Shown one piece after another: positions 53,013 through 61,756 of a DNA stretch of 64,000 bases. The notes beneath the pieces are model-generated. The model ran no database searches and was not told the origin of the DNA. It saw nothing but the letters and a program-made list of their open reading frames with translations. The translations under genes were made by a program, and so were the position numbers. This DNA comes from Dictyobacter aurantiacus (lineage in GTDB: Bacteria; Chloroflexota; Ktedonobacteria; Ktedonobacterales; Ktedonobacteraceae), in assembly GCF_003967515.1 (NCBI RefSeq), contig NZ_BIFQ01000001.1:3782001-3846000 (forward strand), written 5' to 3'. Position 1 is the first letter of the stretch. Every line of letters begins with the position of its first letter.

Positions 53013-53912
53013 TCACATACCGATCAGATCGGCCCGAGCAATAATATTTTTCACGCTGCGCACGATGGCGGCATCGACCATCTTCCCTTCAAAGGCGATC
53101 GCGCCCTGCCCCTGTGCCAGCGCCTGTGTATAGGCCGCGTCCAGGCGGCGCGCGTACGCGACCTCGGCGGGATCGGGAGAGAAGATCTGGTTGGAGATAG
53201 GGATCTGGGATGGATGAATGGCCCACTTGCCGACGAAGCCCAGGGTGTGGGCGCGTACGCATTCGCCCTCATAGCCGGAGGCATTTTTAAAATCGGCATA
53301 GGCGCCATCGATCGCGTCGATGCCAGCGGCCCGCGCCGCGATGGCAATCTTGTTGCGCGCGTAATGCCAGAGATCACCCGGATAGCTGTGATGGGTCCCT
53401 TCGATGCCCTTTCTATCGACCCCCTGCGAGGCGCTATAGTCGCCGGGTCCAAAGATCAGCGCCTCTAAGCGACTGCTGGCCCTGGCGATCTCTTCCACAT
53501 TGAGCATGGCCTCCACCTCTTCGATCAGCACCTCCAGTCCAATGCGGTGCGAGAGGCGGCGGTGCTTTTCAATCTGTGAGAGCAGGGTATCGACCCACCA
53601 CACATCGCGGGCCGACTTCACCTTGGGGACAATCAGAATGTCGAGATACTCGCCCGCTTCCTCTACCACCGAAATAATATCCTGATAGGCAAATTCCGTT
53701 TCCAGATCATTGACCCGCACGGCGCGCGTCTTCTGGCCCCAATCCAGTGATGCCAGGCTGTGGATCGCTTTGGCGCGGGCCGACACCTTTTCATTTGGGG
53801 CGACGGCATCCTCCAGATCGATAAGGACCAGGTCGGCGGCGCTGGCGGCCGCCTTTGCGATCATATGTTCATTGCTGCCAGGGGTTGACAGTTCCGACCG
53901 TCTAAGGCGCAT
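53013..53912 (-). CDS. HpcH/HpaI aldolase family CoA ester lyase (CitE/malyl-CoA lyase-like)
   Basis: This 299-residue TIM-barrel enzyme has RRSELSTPGSNEHMIAKAA, the metal- and CoA-binding LVLIDLEDAVAPNEK, EVLIEEVEAMLN and the FGPGDYSASQG motif. It most resembles (S)-malyl-CoA/beta-methylmalyl-CoA lyases, which cleave malyl-CoA to acetyl-CoA and glyoxylate and are known from the 3-hydroxypropionate cycle of Chloroflexus. Here no other gene of that cycle is nearby, so a role in glyoxylate metabolism is just as likely. AAGGAG precedes the ATG by six bases. Confidence 0.88.
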   Translation of the reverse strand: MRLRRSELSTPGSNEHMIAKAAASAADLVLIDLEDAVAPNEKVSARAKAIHSLASLDWGQKTRAVRVNDLETEFAYQDIISVVEEAGEYLDILIVPKVKSARDVWWVDTLLSQIEKHRRLSHRIGLEVLIEEVEAMLNVEEIARASSRLEALIFGPGDYSASQGVDRKGIEGTHHSYPGDLWHYARNKIAIAARAAGIDAIDGAYADFKNASGYEGECVRAHTLGFVGKWAIHPSQIPISNQIFSPDPAEVAYARRLDAAYTQALAQGQGAIAFEGKMVDAAIVRSVKNIIARADLIGM

Positions 53913-53986
53913 AAAAGACTCCTTTGGCTATTATGTGTTATGGATGCACATCCCTGCTTGCAGACGCTGATGCATCCATCCTCTAT

Positions 53987-54041
53987 TATATGCGATGGGG
54001 CAGCTATGACGCCGGACGCCATAGCTGCCCCATCGCATATA
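53987..54041. repeat. Inverted repeat, 22-bp arms plus mismatch near centre
   Basis: TATATGCGATGGGGCAGC and its complement form the arms, reaching inward to GACGCCGGACGCC with one A-C mismatch. It lies downstream of the small gene at 54079 and upstream of the lyase gene. A TGGATGCA/TGCATCCA stem is at 53941-53978. Confidence 0.8.
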
Positions 54042-54078
54042 TATACTACTTCAGATTTTCCTTTTACCGCGCACTGGC

Positions 54079-54300
54079 TTAGCCAATAGCCTGGATATAC
54101 AGTTCACACACGGTCAGGGTCGCTTCCGTTTCTCCGACATATTGCGTGAGCTGATCATGATACCTATCCACCCGCCGCATACGAGCATCGATAAAGGCGT
54201 GTTTGGCGGTGCCACTCGCCAGACCCGTTAAACCACGTTCCATTGCTTCATATTCTTCTAAAATCTTTTTCCTGAGCAGGGCGACTTCACTGTGAGACAT
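54079..54300 (-). CDS. Small protein, 73 residues, unknown
   Basis: The product is helical and charged (LLRKKILEEYEAMERGLTGLASG.AKHAFIDARMRRVDRYHDQLTQYVG) with a C-terminal hydrophobic TLTVCELYIQAIG. I recognise no family. GAGGAG precedes the ATG by about nine bases, and the reading frame is clean, so it is probably a real gene. No membrane span is predicted. No functional link with its neighbours is evident. Confidence 0.65.
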   Translation of the reverse strand: MSHSEVALLRKKILEEYEAMERGLTGLASGTAKHAFIDARMRRVDRYHDQLTQYVGETEATLTVCELYIQAIG

Positions 54301-54329
54301 AGCTTTGGCTCCTCACCAAAAGGTGGAGA

Positions 54330-54396
54330 GTGTCAGACACACTTTTTATTGGTGAGCGTGATCGCTCGCGCACGGGCGTCCGCATGCGCGGCCGCA
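54330..54396 (+). repeat. Type-B dispersed module
   Basis: GTGTCAGACACACTTTTT is followed by GGTGAGCG-TGAT-CGCTCGC and GCATGCGCGGCCGC. It sits 30 bases upstream of the 54300 start codon in the spacer to the GNAT gene. Confidence 0.8.
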
Positions 54397-54400
54397 CTGG

Positions 54401-54458
54401 TTTTATATGTAGGTGCACCAGGGGCGCATCCGCGCCCCTGGTGCACCTACATATAAAA
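54401..54458. repeat. Perfect inverted repeat, 27-bp arms
   Basis: Arms 54401-54427 and 54432-54458 are exact complements around ATCC, with TTTTATA/TATAAAA ends and GGGGCGC/GCGCCCC clamp. A tandem array abuts its right end. Confidence 0.95.
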
Positions 54459-54570
54459 GGCTGTTGGGCCCCGCTGGTGCGAAAGCGCATGCGCAGGGCT
54501 GTTGGGCATTGCTGGTGCGAAAGCGCATGCGCAGGGCTGTTGGGCATTGCTGGTGCGAAAGCGCATACAG
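54459..54570. repeat. Tandem array, 38-bp unit, about 2.9 copies
   Basis: Units start at 54459, 54497 and 54535 and contain GGCTGTTGGGC, TGCTGGTGCGAAAGCGCAT and GCGCAG. The first unit differs at a few positions (CCCCGC for ATTGC). Confidence 0.9.
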
Positions 54571-54775
54571 GCTGCGGGCGATCACCATGTGCGTTAGACA
54601 CTCGCATAGACCGGATATGGGATGATATAAGGTGCGACATACGGTTATTTTGACTTTAGAGAAACAGCTTGAGTACAATCGATATAAAATGAAGCCTGTT
54701 ACCTGTTTATATATGTATTAAACGTGACACTTTGTCTTTTTGACGGGTTTTACAGGCAGGGTGGACAGGAGGTTC
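54571..54775. other. Spacer before GNAT gene end
   Basis: No gene, promoter or hairpin with confidence. AT-rich between 54640 and 54735. Confidence 0.4.
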
Positions 54776-55468
54776 TTATTTTGCGACTGGACGGATGGTG
54801 GCTCCCAGCACAAAGGGGCGATAGCCGGCCGCGTGAGCGAGACGAAGAGAGGCATCATTGTCGGCCAGCGCGCTGTAGAGGGGCAGCAGTCCCTCTCGGC
54901 CTACACCATCAGCCCACAGTATCGTCGCGGCCAGTCCAAAGCCCTGGCGTCGTGCCTGTGGATGCGTCTCGATACCAAGCTCACAGGCTTGATTGATACG
55001 CCGCGAACTGTGGGCGATCGCGAGCAGGCGCTGGTCTTTGACCACTCCGAAGAGGGGCGCTCGCTCGGGCTGAAAGAAATATTCACCATACCCTTTCTCA
55101 TAGGCCTCGACCAGGGGATAGTCGTCTTCGGTCAGCGCTCGTGCCATCGTGTGCGCGGTCGCCACGTCCATTGCTGGTGCGTGCGACTGTGCAAAGGCCC
55201 GCTCATAGGTCGCGGTATAGTCCGCTCCATTAGACTGGTTATTGGGGGACCAATCTATGATGTGTTGACGCTGGTCCGCTGCGACATTAGGGTGCCAGAT
55301 AAAGATCGTCTCGGTCGCCATCTTGCCGACATACAGCAGCCAGTCAGGCTGCGCACCCGTGTTAGCAAGCTCTATGTTCACATCGTCTATCGTGGGCAAT
55401 GCAATGCCCCACACCGCCTCTACATGCAGGCGCAACAGCTCCCGATCATTAAATATCCGTTGTTGCAA
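54776..55468 (-). CDS. GNAT-family N-acetyltransferase
   Basis: This 230-residue protein has an N-terminal half of uncertain fold and a C-terminal FR47/GNAT domain. The acetyl-CoA binding strand is ELGIETHPQARRQGFGLAATIL, equivalent to the V-x-P-x-x-RxxGxG/A motif, followed by SALADNDASLRLAHAAGY, the C-terminal N-x-x-S motif. Substrate is unknown. The start is TTG at 55468, supported by GGAGG eight bases upstream. It is flanked on both sides by long palindromes. Confidence 0.82.
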   Translation of the reverse strand: MQQRIFNDRELLRLHVEAVWGIALPTIDDVNIELANTGAQPDWLLYVGKMATETIFIWHPNVAADQRQHIIDWSPNNQSNGADYTATYERAFAQSHAPAMDVATAHTMARALTEDDYPLVEAYEKGYGEYFFQPERAPLFGVVKDQRLLAIAHSSRRINQACELGIETHPQARRQGFGLAATILWADGVGREGLLPLYSALADNDASLRLAHAAGYRPFVLGATIRPVAK

Positions 55469-55526
55469 TAGATTGCCTCCCTTTCAGTAAGCTGGGGCAA
55501 GCCCAGCACCTATGGTTCTTGTCTGG

Positions 55527-55600
55527 TTTTTAACAGGTGGAGCAACGCAATGGGTGGGTGCGGATGCACCCACCCATTGCGTTGCTCCACCTGTTAAAAA
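55527..55600. repeat. Perfect inverted repeat, 35-bp arms
   Basis: Arms 55527-55561 and 55566-55600 are exact complements around GGAT with T5/A5 ends. It lies between the dienelactone hydrolase stop and the GNAT start. A partial type-B module follows at 55605. Confidence 0.95.
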
Positions 55601-55604
55601 CGGT

Positions 55605-55641
55605 GTGCGGTCGCATATGCGGCCGCCCGAGCGCTTGCGCT
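55605..55641 (-). repeat. Partial type-B module
   Basis: TGCGGTCGCATATGCGG is followed by GAGCG-CTTG-CGCTC. It ends 13 bases from the dienelactone-hydrolase stop and may terminate that gene. Confidence 0.65.
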
Positions 55642-55653
55642 CAACTTCCAGCT

Positions 55654-56349
55654 TTAGCGCACATGCTTTTTGAGGAAGGCGACCGCGCGCGGCCACGCAT
55701 CATCCGCCGCCGCCTTATTACCCATGCCATGGTCGGGATTGAGGAAGGCGTGGCCCGCGTCATAGACCCTGACCGTAAAGTCTTTGCCGGCCGACTTATA
55801 CATCTGCTCTATCTTCTGAATCTGCTCAGGGGGGACGCTATCGTCCTGTTTCCCATAGACGGCGAATACCGGCGCGTTCACCTTCGCAACCTCTTCAGGG
55901 GTGGGATCGTAGCCCGCGCCATAGAATGGCACGAGTGCTCCGAGATCAGCGTAGCGTGAGGCAACCGTGTAGGCCAGGAAGCCACCCATGCAGAAGCCGA
56001 TCAGGCCCAGTTTCTTTGGCTGAACGTTAGGAAGCTGTTTGATGGTATCCAGGGCTCCAATAATCTCACGCGCCGCCACATCTACATTCTTCTGTAGCAT
56101 CATCATCATACGCATTGCGTCATTGGGCTCGGTCGCCACCTTGCCGTGATAGAGATCGGGTACCGCCACCACAAACCCATCCTCCGCCAGTTTATTGGCC
56201 AGACCCAGCACATGCGGCTCGATCCCCCACCATTCCTGAATCAGTACCACGCCTGGATGCTGCTGGTCATCATCGGGTTGAGCGATAAAGGCATAGGCAC
56301 CATTGCCATTCACATGTAAATCTACTTTTGAGTTACGAACTACACCCAT
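55654..56349 (-). CDS. Dienelactone hydrolase family protein
   Basis: This 231-residue alpha/beta hydrolase has the dienelactone-hydrolase nucleophile motif GFCMGGFLAY (Cys), Asp in GKQDDSVPPE and His in DAGHAFLN. N-terminal QEWWGIEPHVLGLANKLAEDGF is the usual family segment. Classic members open dienelactones in aromatic degradation; others act on various esters, so the substrate is unknown. AAAGGAG precedes the ATG by seven bases. It is a single gene. Confidence 0.92.
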   Translation of the reverse strand: MGVVRNSKVDLHVNGNGAYAFIAQPDDDQQHPGVVLIQEWWGIEPHVLGLANKLAEDGFVVAVPDLYHGKVATEPNDAMRMMMMLQKNVDVAAREIIGALDTIKQLPNVQPKKLGLIGFCMGGFLAYTVASRYADLGALVPFYGAGYDPTPEEVAKVNAPVFAVYGKQDDSVPPEQIQKIEQMYKSAGKDFTVRVYDAGHAFLNPDHGMGNKAAADDAWPRAVAFLKKHVR

Positions 56350-56510
56350 GAAAAACTCCTTTACGTTGCATAAAATACAGTTGCCCTTTAACTGACCTCA
56401 CTAGTGTCACGTAGCGCTCCTCGTGAGAGATACACAGCAGGCCAGATCAAGGGTCGCGCCCTACCTCTTACGTTTTACGTTCTCCGCCTGTCACATGTCA
56501 ATGTTGCCCC

Positions 56511-57470
56511 TCAGACTGTGATCTTCGTTTCGCCGTGCTGTGATACAGAGCGGCGTGGGGAAGCGTAGCGCCTCGGCCTGGCCAGCAGCATGCTGAGCAG
56601 GATCAGGATGAAGGCCATCACCGCGCTGATGATGCTGTAGGTGACCCAATAGGAGAGGTGCCAGTTGCCAATCACCACAGGCGCCGCATCACCACCCACT
56701 CCTCCATAGCCGGTGCCATAGCCAAAGTTGAGGAAAAAGATAAAGGACGAAAAGACGCTATTGTTGGGCGTGATATTGGTCAATGCTATGAGCGGATTCC
56801 AGACAAATAAGAGTTTGGATTTGACGGGGTAGATCTGAAAGAAACGATAGCCCTGGCCGGACGTGAGCAGGACGATCGAGATTAAGAGCGGAAGCATCAT
56901 CCAGACCAGGCTGACCATATAGGCGATAGCGGTCGAAATAGCGGGACGCTGGAAGGTGGCCGAGCAAAAAAGGCCCAGCGCGCCTAACCACAGCACCGTC
57001 GTTACATAAAGCACGAGCGCGCTGCCGATCTGTCCGGGTCCCACCCCTCCAAAGAAGAAGACCAGGCTGAAGAGCGGGACCGAGGCGGCGATCAGGAGCA
57101 GCGCGTTGATCAGGCTGGCGCCCAGCTTGCCCATAATCAGCGAGAAGGCCGAGAGCCGTGAGCAGAGCAGCATCTCATATGTCTGCCGCTCCTTTTCACC
57201 GTTGATGACCGTTGCCGTCAATGAAGGGGTAATAAAAATAATCAGGCAGAGTTGCACCTGGGCGAGTAATGAATAGAGGTTGGAGCCGGTATCGCTCAAT
57301 GCATTGGCGGAGATGCCCGTGGAACTATTGGAGGCATTGTTGAGGAAGAGCCAGCCCAGCAGTCCCAGGAACAATACATATGTGATAATGACCCAGATTG
57401 TTCGTTCGCGGCGCAAGCGTAAGCGCATCTCTTTCTTGAGGAGGGAGAGAAAGACCATACCCGGCCACAT
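56511..57470 (-). CDS. ABC-2 type transporter permease
   Basis: This 319-residue membrane protein has a cytoplasmic basic start (KKEMRLRLRRERT), about six spans and the ABC-2 hallmark GEKERQTYEMLLCSRLSAFSLIMGKLGAS. A large external loop lies after the last but one span. The partner ATPase is not adjacent, which is unusual. The ATG at 57470 abuts AAAGG; another ATG four codons on is an alternative. Substrate is unknown. Confidence 0.85.
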   Translation of the reverse strand: MWPGMVFLSLLKKEMRLRLRRERTIWVIITYVLFLGLLGWLFLNNASNSSTGISANALSDTGSNLYSLLAQVQLCLIIFITPSLTATVINGEKERQTYEMLLCSRLSAFSLIMGKLGASLINALLLIAASVPLFSLVFFFGGVGPGQIGSALVLYVTTVLWLGALGLFCSATFQRPAISTAIAYMVSLVWMMLPLLISIVLLTSGQGYRFFQIYPVKSKLLFVWNPLIALTNITPNNSVFSSFIFFLNFGYGTGYGGVGGDAAPVVIGNWHLSYWVTYSIISAVMAFILILLSMLLARPRRYASPRRSVSQHGETKITV

Positions 57471-57591
57471 CCTTTCGTCTCTGCTCTATTTCAGTCAGCA
57501 ACTGCAGCACATGAGTACATATCTGTGGTATACGTCTACTATTACGAATTCGACCTCTACGATGCAAAGTATAAGGATAAGCAGGAGAGCT

Positions 57592-57628
57592 GTATGGTAT
57601 GAATATAGGTGCTATATTCATACCATAC
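57592..57628. repeat. Inverted repeat, 16-bp arms
   Basis: GTATGGTATGAATATA (57592-57607) pairs with 57613-57628 around GGTGC. It lies in the spacer between the permease and ABC-F genes. Confidence 0.8.
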
Positions 57629-57663
57629 CACATTAGGGAGGTATGGTGCCTGCGGCGGCTGAC

Positions 57664-57760
57664 GCGAGCGCCTGCGGCGCTCGCAGAATTTTTATAAGAA
57701 GCAGGAAGCCGCATGGTGCCGCTTTACGCGGCACCATGCGGCTTCCTGCTTCTTATAAAA
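57664..57760. terminator. Type-A short hairpin plus perfect 33-bp-arm hairpin
   Basis: GCGAGCGCC-TGC-GGCGCTCGC (57664-57684) precedes arms 57690-57722 and 57728-57760 around TTTAC. It lies seven bases past the ABC-F stop and should terminate it. Confidence 0.9.
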
Positions 57761-57767
57761 GATGATG

Positions 57768-59375
57768 TTAGGCGCGTTCGAGGAGCTCGTCGTATTTGGT
57801 GTCGTAGGGGACAAGCCGCCCTTCGGGCATGAGCAACATCATGGTGGGTTTGAGCAGGCGTACGAATTCGACGTCGTGGGTGACCGTCATGATGGTGCCT
57901 TTGTAGTTGCCGAGTGCTTCGCCGATGATCTCCTTTGAGATGATGTCCAGGTGGGATGTGGGCTCGTCGAGGACGAGGACATTAGGGCCCTCCAGGACCA
58001 TCTTGGCCAGGGCCAGGCGCGTTTTCTCACCACCACTGAGCGAGCCGATCTTTTGAAAGACGCGATCGCCGCTGAAGAGGAAGCGACCCAGCACACCACG
58101 CACGCGTTTGGCATCGGTTGGCAGGATGTCGTTGGCCTCGTTGAGAACGGTGTTGTCGTAGTTGAGCCCCTCGCTCTCCTGTGCATAGTAACCGATCTGT
58201 ACGCGGTCACCGAGAATAACCTTACCGGCGTTCAATGGGACCAGTCCCAGTACGGTGCGCAGCAGGGTCGTTTTACCGACACCGTTGAGTCCAACGATAA
58301 CCAGGCGCTCGCCACGGTCGACCTCGAAGCTAATATCATTAAAGATCTGTTTGGTGCCATAGCTTTTGGAAAGGTTCTTCGCCTCGACCACCAGGTTACT
58401 GCTCTGCTGGCGCACCGGAAAGTCGATCTTCATGCGGCGACTGGCCTGCGCTACCTGTGGCTTGCTCTCTTCAAGGTCCGCGATACGTTTATCCATCGCG
58501 ATACGCTGCTTTACACGTGTGGCGCCAAAGCCGCGCAGACGATCAGAGGTTTTGCGCAGGCGCGCGATCTCTCGTTCCTGCTGCTTTTTGGTGCGCTCGA
58601 TTAAAGCCTGAGCATCACCAATGACATTCAGGTAGCTGGTATAGGTGCCCTTATACTCTTCCAGCTTATGGGTAAACTCATTGAGGCGCAGCACCTTGGT
58701 GATGCTGCGATCCAGTAGATCCAGGTCGTGCGAGATGATCAGCAGGGCACCCCGATAGCTCTCAAGGAACTCCATCAGCCAGAGGGTGGCCTCGACGTCC
58801 AGAAAGTTGGTCGGCTCGTCCAGCAGCAGCAGTTCGGGGGATTGGAAGAGCAGGCGCACCAGGGCCAGTTTGGTCTTCTGTCCACCGCTCAGTGTGCTGA
58901 CCTCGCGATCCAGCGTCACCCCGCCGATATTGAGGCCACTGATCAACTGTTCGCAGCGGGCATCGGCGTCATAATAGCCCAGCCGCTCAAGCTCTCCCTG
59001 GGCCTCCTCAAAATGCTCCAGGGCTGTCTCCAGATCATCGACATTGGGGTCGGCGATCTTCAGCGAAAGCTCTTCATAGTGGGCGATCGCCTTGTCCAGC
59101 CCGGTGCCACTATAGATAAAATCACGGACCAGGCCGCCCGAGGCAACCGGTGTCTCGTGCGCGACATCCTGCGAGAGGTAGCCATAGGTCTTGGAGCGCA
59201 TAATCTGGCCCCGATCGGCCTCCTGATAGCCTCCTATGATCTTAAGCAGAGAGCTCTTACCGGCGCCATTAACGCCGATCAACCCGGCTTTTTCGCCCGG
59301 TGCTACCGTAAGCGATACATCGTCAAGGATAATACGTGGGCCATATGAAAGATAAACATGATTTACTTTTAACAT
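57768..59375 (-). CDS. ABC-F family ATPase
   Basis: This 535-residue soluble protein has two ABC ATPase domains. Domain 1: GVNGAGKSS, LSGGQKTKLAL, LLLDEPTNFLD. Domain 2: GLNGVGKTT, LSGGEKTRLAL, LVLDEPTSHLD. They are joined by a charged linker (RTKKQQEREIARLRKTSDRL) that enters the ribosome in this family. ABC-F proteins rescue stalled translation or protect ribosomes from antibiotics; without a longer linker or known resistance context it is best seen as a translation factor of the Ettfl/Uup/YbiT type. It is a single gene with its own terminator. Confidence 0.93.
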   Translation of the reverse strand: MLKVNHVYLSYGPRIILDDVSLTVAPGEKAGLIGVNGAGKSSLLKIIGGYQEADRGQIMRSKTYGYLSQDVAHETPVASGGLVRDFIYSGTGLDKAIAHYEELSLKIADPNVDDLETALEHFEEAQGELERLGYYDADARCEQLISGLNIGGVTLDREVSTLSGGQKTKLALVRLLFQSPELLLLDEPTNFLDVEATLWLMEFLESYRGALLIISHDLDLLDRSITKVLRLNEFTHKLEEYKGTYTSYLNVIGDAQALIERTKKQQEREIARLRKTSDRLRGFGATRVKQRIAMDKRIADLEESKPQVAQASRRMKIDFPVRQQSSNLVVEAKNLSKSYGTKQIFNDISFEVDRGERLVIVGLNGVGKTTLLRTVLGLVPLNAGKVILGDRVQIGYYAQESEGLNYDNTVLNEANDILPTDAKRVRGVLGRFLFSGDRVFQKIGSLSGGEKTRLALAKMVLEGPNVLVLDEPTSHLDIISKEIIGEALGNYKGTIMTVTHDVEFVRLLKPTMMLLMPEGRLVPYDTKYDELLERA

Positions 59376-59929
59376 ACTGTGGATGCTCTCCCTGTGTGCT
59401 TCATATCTTCAAGTGCTTATGTATAAAATTGGGTTCTATCTGTGATCGTGGGCGAAGGCGGCAATGGCGGAAGCATTGGGGCCCTCTCATAACTCAATGC
59501 AAACGGGAAGCACACACAGAATAGCCGCAGGCAGACAGCGATAAGGGGCTCAATGTCTGGTCGGCGACACACGCGCATCAAAAGGCAAGCGATAATGTGA
59601 TGACCCGTTCGAGAAGGAAAAGGACGAAGAGGATGCAAAGGGCATGCTTACGAGTGCTCACACAAACGGAGGGTGAGCAAGCGTCATAAGCGCCTGATCC
59701 TGCCGCATCAGCCCAGGCGTGGTCGCTCATGCGGCACTATAAACTGCGAGTGGTAAAGCCCTTTTCATCAAAAAAACCTTAATGTATGATTTTTCGTGTC
59801 CGGGATAAATGGTATCATCCAATACATCAGATGTCAAGTTCGTAGCCAGGCCCCTTCAACGATTTGGCAAAAAAGCTTTGTTTCGTCCAACCTCCCCTGT
59901 AAGCGATTACCATACCCCCTGAGGGCCGT
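59376..59929. other. Divergent-free spacer, ABC-F start to CHAT stop
   Basis: These 554 bases contain no supported gene. Both flanking genes are on the minus strand; the ABC-F promoter should lie near 59380-59430, where TATACAT occurs (minus strand), but the -35 is unclear. No long palindrome was found, an exception in this window. Confidence 0.45.
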
Positions 59930-61756
59930 TTACCCAAAGAAACTATAACATTCCCAGTCGTTGTTATCTTTACGCGCCTGTACATAAATTCTAGAATATT
60001 GCCAGCTACAAGCTTGTGTCATATCTATTTCTTGCTGGTGTATACATTCCCAATCATTGATCGTCTTCCCCTCGTTGAATGTGTCATAGCCCATGGATAC
60101 GCAATATCCCTTCATATCGCGTATTCCCCCCATGAGATGTTTTTGAGGATCATAACAGAGCGCACTGATAGGATTGTTGGGGTCCTGGGAATCGGCTGTG
60201 AGATTGTTCTCATGATATTGCCAGTCGCAAGCTTGCGCCATATCTATCGTGAGGGAGGCACCGGTACAATACCATTTCCCTGTTACTTCTACTGCTTCTT
60301 CATAGCTCAGGTGGATACAATACGAGGTTACATCTAACCCCCCGATCTTCTTAAAATTCATTCCCGCGATTGCGCTCGCTATGAGGATGAGAGAGAGAGC
60401 AACAGCTCCGATTTTTCCCCACAGCGGTAATCCCTTCCATTGTTGAGCTGCTCTGGCGAACTGGCGCTTTTTGTGCGGCTGTGGTAGAGGAGGAAGATCT
60501 ACGTTCTCGCTCGGCTGTAAAGATGCTGGAACGTCTGCGTCTGGTATGCTTATTGCCTCCCTGTTTATGGTCGAGTCGACGGCTGGTAGAGGGGTATCTT
60601 GATTGATCAATTCAATGGTTTCCCTGTTCATGGTCGAATCGACGGCTGGTAGAGGGGTATCTTCGATCAATCTAAAGGAAAGAATATTAGATGAATTGAC
60701 ATAGAGAAGAGGCGCAGCCCAATCCAGACTATCCGAATCATCAGATGCGTTGTGGATATCATAGCGTGCTTCGGCAATGGCCTCATCTATCGTTAATCCT
60801 TTTGCCAGGAGCGTATAGAACATTTTCGCAAACCGATGGGATGCAGAATCGAGAATTTTAAATTGCATGGCGACCACTGCCGGAATTCCCTGACTCGCCA
60901 GGCTATGTGCGATATTCGAGTAATCGCCCCGCGCGGTTTCACAGGCATTGAGAACAATAAGTTGCGTTCCAGGATATAAAGACAAACGGAATTTCTCGGC
61001 GGAGATGGCCCTGGAGAGATGCTTATCATCCTCAAACTCAAGATATCCCTGTCGGCTATTTTCGTCGAAACCGCCATGCCCAATAAAGTGGAAAATATCA
61101 ATGCGATCACTATATCTGAGGTCAGGTAACTCGGTATATTTTCCAGGTTTCCATGTCAGTATGACCTGATTGCGATCGATCAATGGCTGAAGCGCCTGCT
61201 CAATCGTTTTTTTTTCTCTCTCTCCTACAACTGGACGATCCCTCGGAGCTGCCACTATGCCAACGATACGTAAAGAAGAGCGGACCTGTGAGCGCGAATG
61301 TCCACTGCTCCAGCCTTCCTTGATGCTCCGTGTAAGGATGGTTCTGGGTTGCTGTGTCAGGCAGAGGTATTCTGCGTGATGTTCATCAAATAAGAGCTCC
61401 CAGGGAAGGCTAACAAGCTCTAGTGGTTCAAGGATCAGCTGTAAGCGCAGAACCTTGGCTTGCCTTAGTGCTTCTTGTTTTTTGCTCTCGTAGAGGTGCC
61501 GGATATTTCCAGTGATCAGGCAGTTGAACAAATATTTTCCAAAGTCACGTACCTTCTGCGCGTGCTCCTGCGCTTCTGAGTCTCGGGCCTTGACAGCTCG
61601 AAGGCTTGGCTCTACATCGCGCCAGACCTCTGGAGAGAGAGAGAACCTTCCCTGTTCTGTTATCCCCCTTCGACCTCTTGTTGTGGCTGCCACCAGATAA
61701 GAATGTGATTCCTCGACATCCTGTTGGACTTTAATATCAATATTCACATACACCAT
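59930..61756 (-). CDS. Membrane-anchored CHAT protease with duplicated 4-Cys C-terminal domain
   Basis: This 608-residue protein has a CHAT (caspase-like) domain at about residues 105-365, with catalytic His227 in HFIGHGGF and Cys272 in LNACETARG. An N-terminal region of about 100 residues and a linker with a duplicated 21-residue unit (366-386, 387-407) flank it. A single span (447-466) follows. The remaining part holds two repeats (about 475-535 and 547-603), each with four cysteines and an IDM.QAC.WQY motif, probably outside the membrane. CHAT proteases are effectors or signal transducers in bacterial conflict systems; here the target is unknown. The ATG overlaps the upstream stop (TGATG), so the two genes are coupled. 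Confidence 0.85.
   Translation of the reverse strand: MVYVNIDIKVQQDVEESHSYLVAATTRGRRGITEQGRFSLSPEVWRDVEPSLRAVKARDSEAQEHAQKVRDFGKYLFNCLITGNIRHLYESKKQEALRQAKVLRLQLILEPLELVSLPWELLFDEHHAEYLCLTQQPRTILTRSIKEGWSSGHSRSQVRSSLRIVGIVAAPRDRPVVGEREKKTIEQALQPLIDRNQVILTWKPGKYTELPDLRYSDRIDIFHFIGHGGFDENSRQGYLEFEDDKHLSRAISAEKFRLSLYPGTQLIVLNACETARGDYSNIAHSLASQGIPAVVAMQFKILDSASHRFAKMFYTLLAKGLTIDEAIAEARYDIHNASDDSDSLDWAAPLLYVNSSNILSFRLIEDTPLPAVDSTMNRETIELINQDTPLPAVDSTINREAISIPDADVPASLQPSENVDLPPLPQPHKKRQFARAAQQWKGLPLWGKIGAVALSLILIASAIAGMNFKKIGGLDVTSYCIHLSYEEAVEVTGKWYCTGASLTIDMAQACDWQYHENNLTADSQDPNNPISALCYDPQKHLMGGIRDMKGYCVSMGYDTFNEGKTINDWECIHQQEIDMTQACSWQYSRIYVQARKDNNDWECYSFFG

Noticed and set aside
54740-55471. 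Plus-strand frame of 243 residues opposite the GNAT gene
   Set aside because: The minus-strand product has GNAT motifs and a ribosome site; the plus-strand one has neither.
59600-59930. Possible small gene or non-coding RNA in the spacer upstream of the ABC-F gene
   Set aside because: No ribosome site, promoter pair or stable hairpin could be found.
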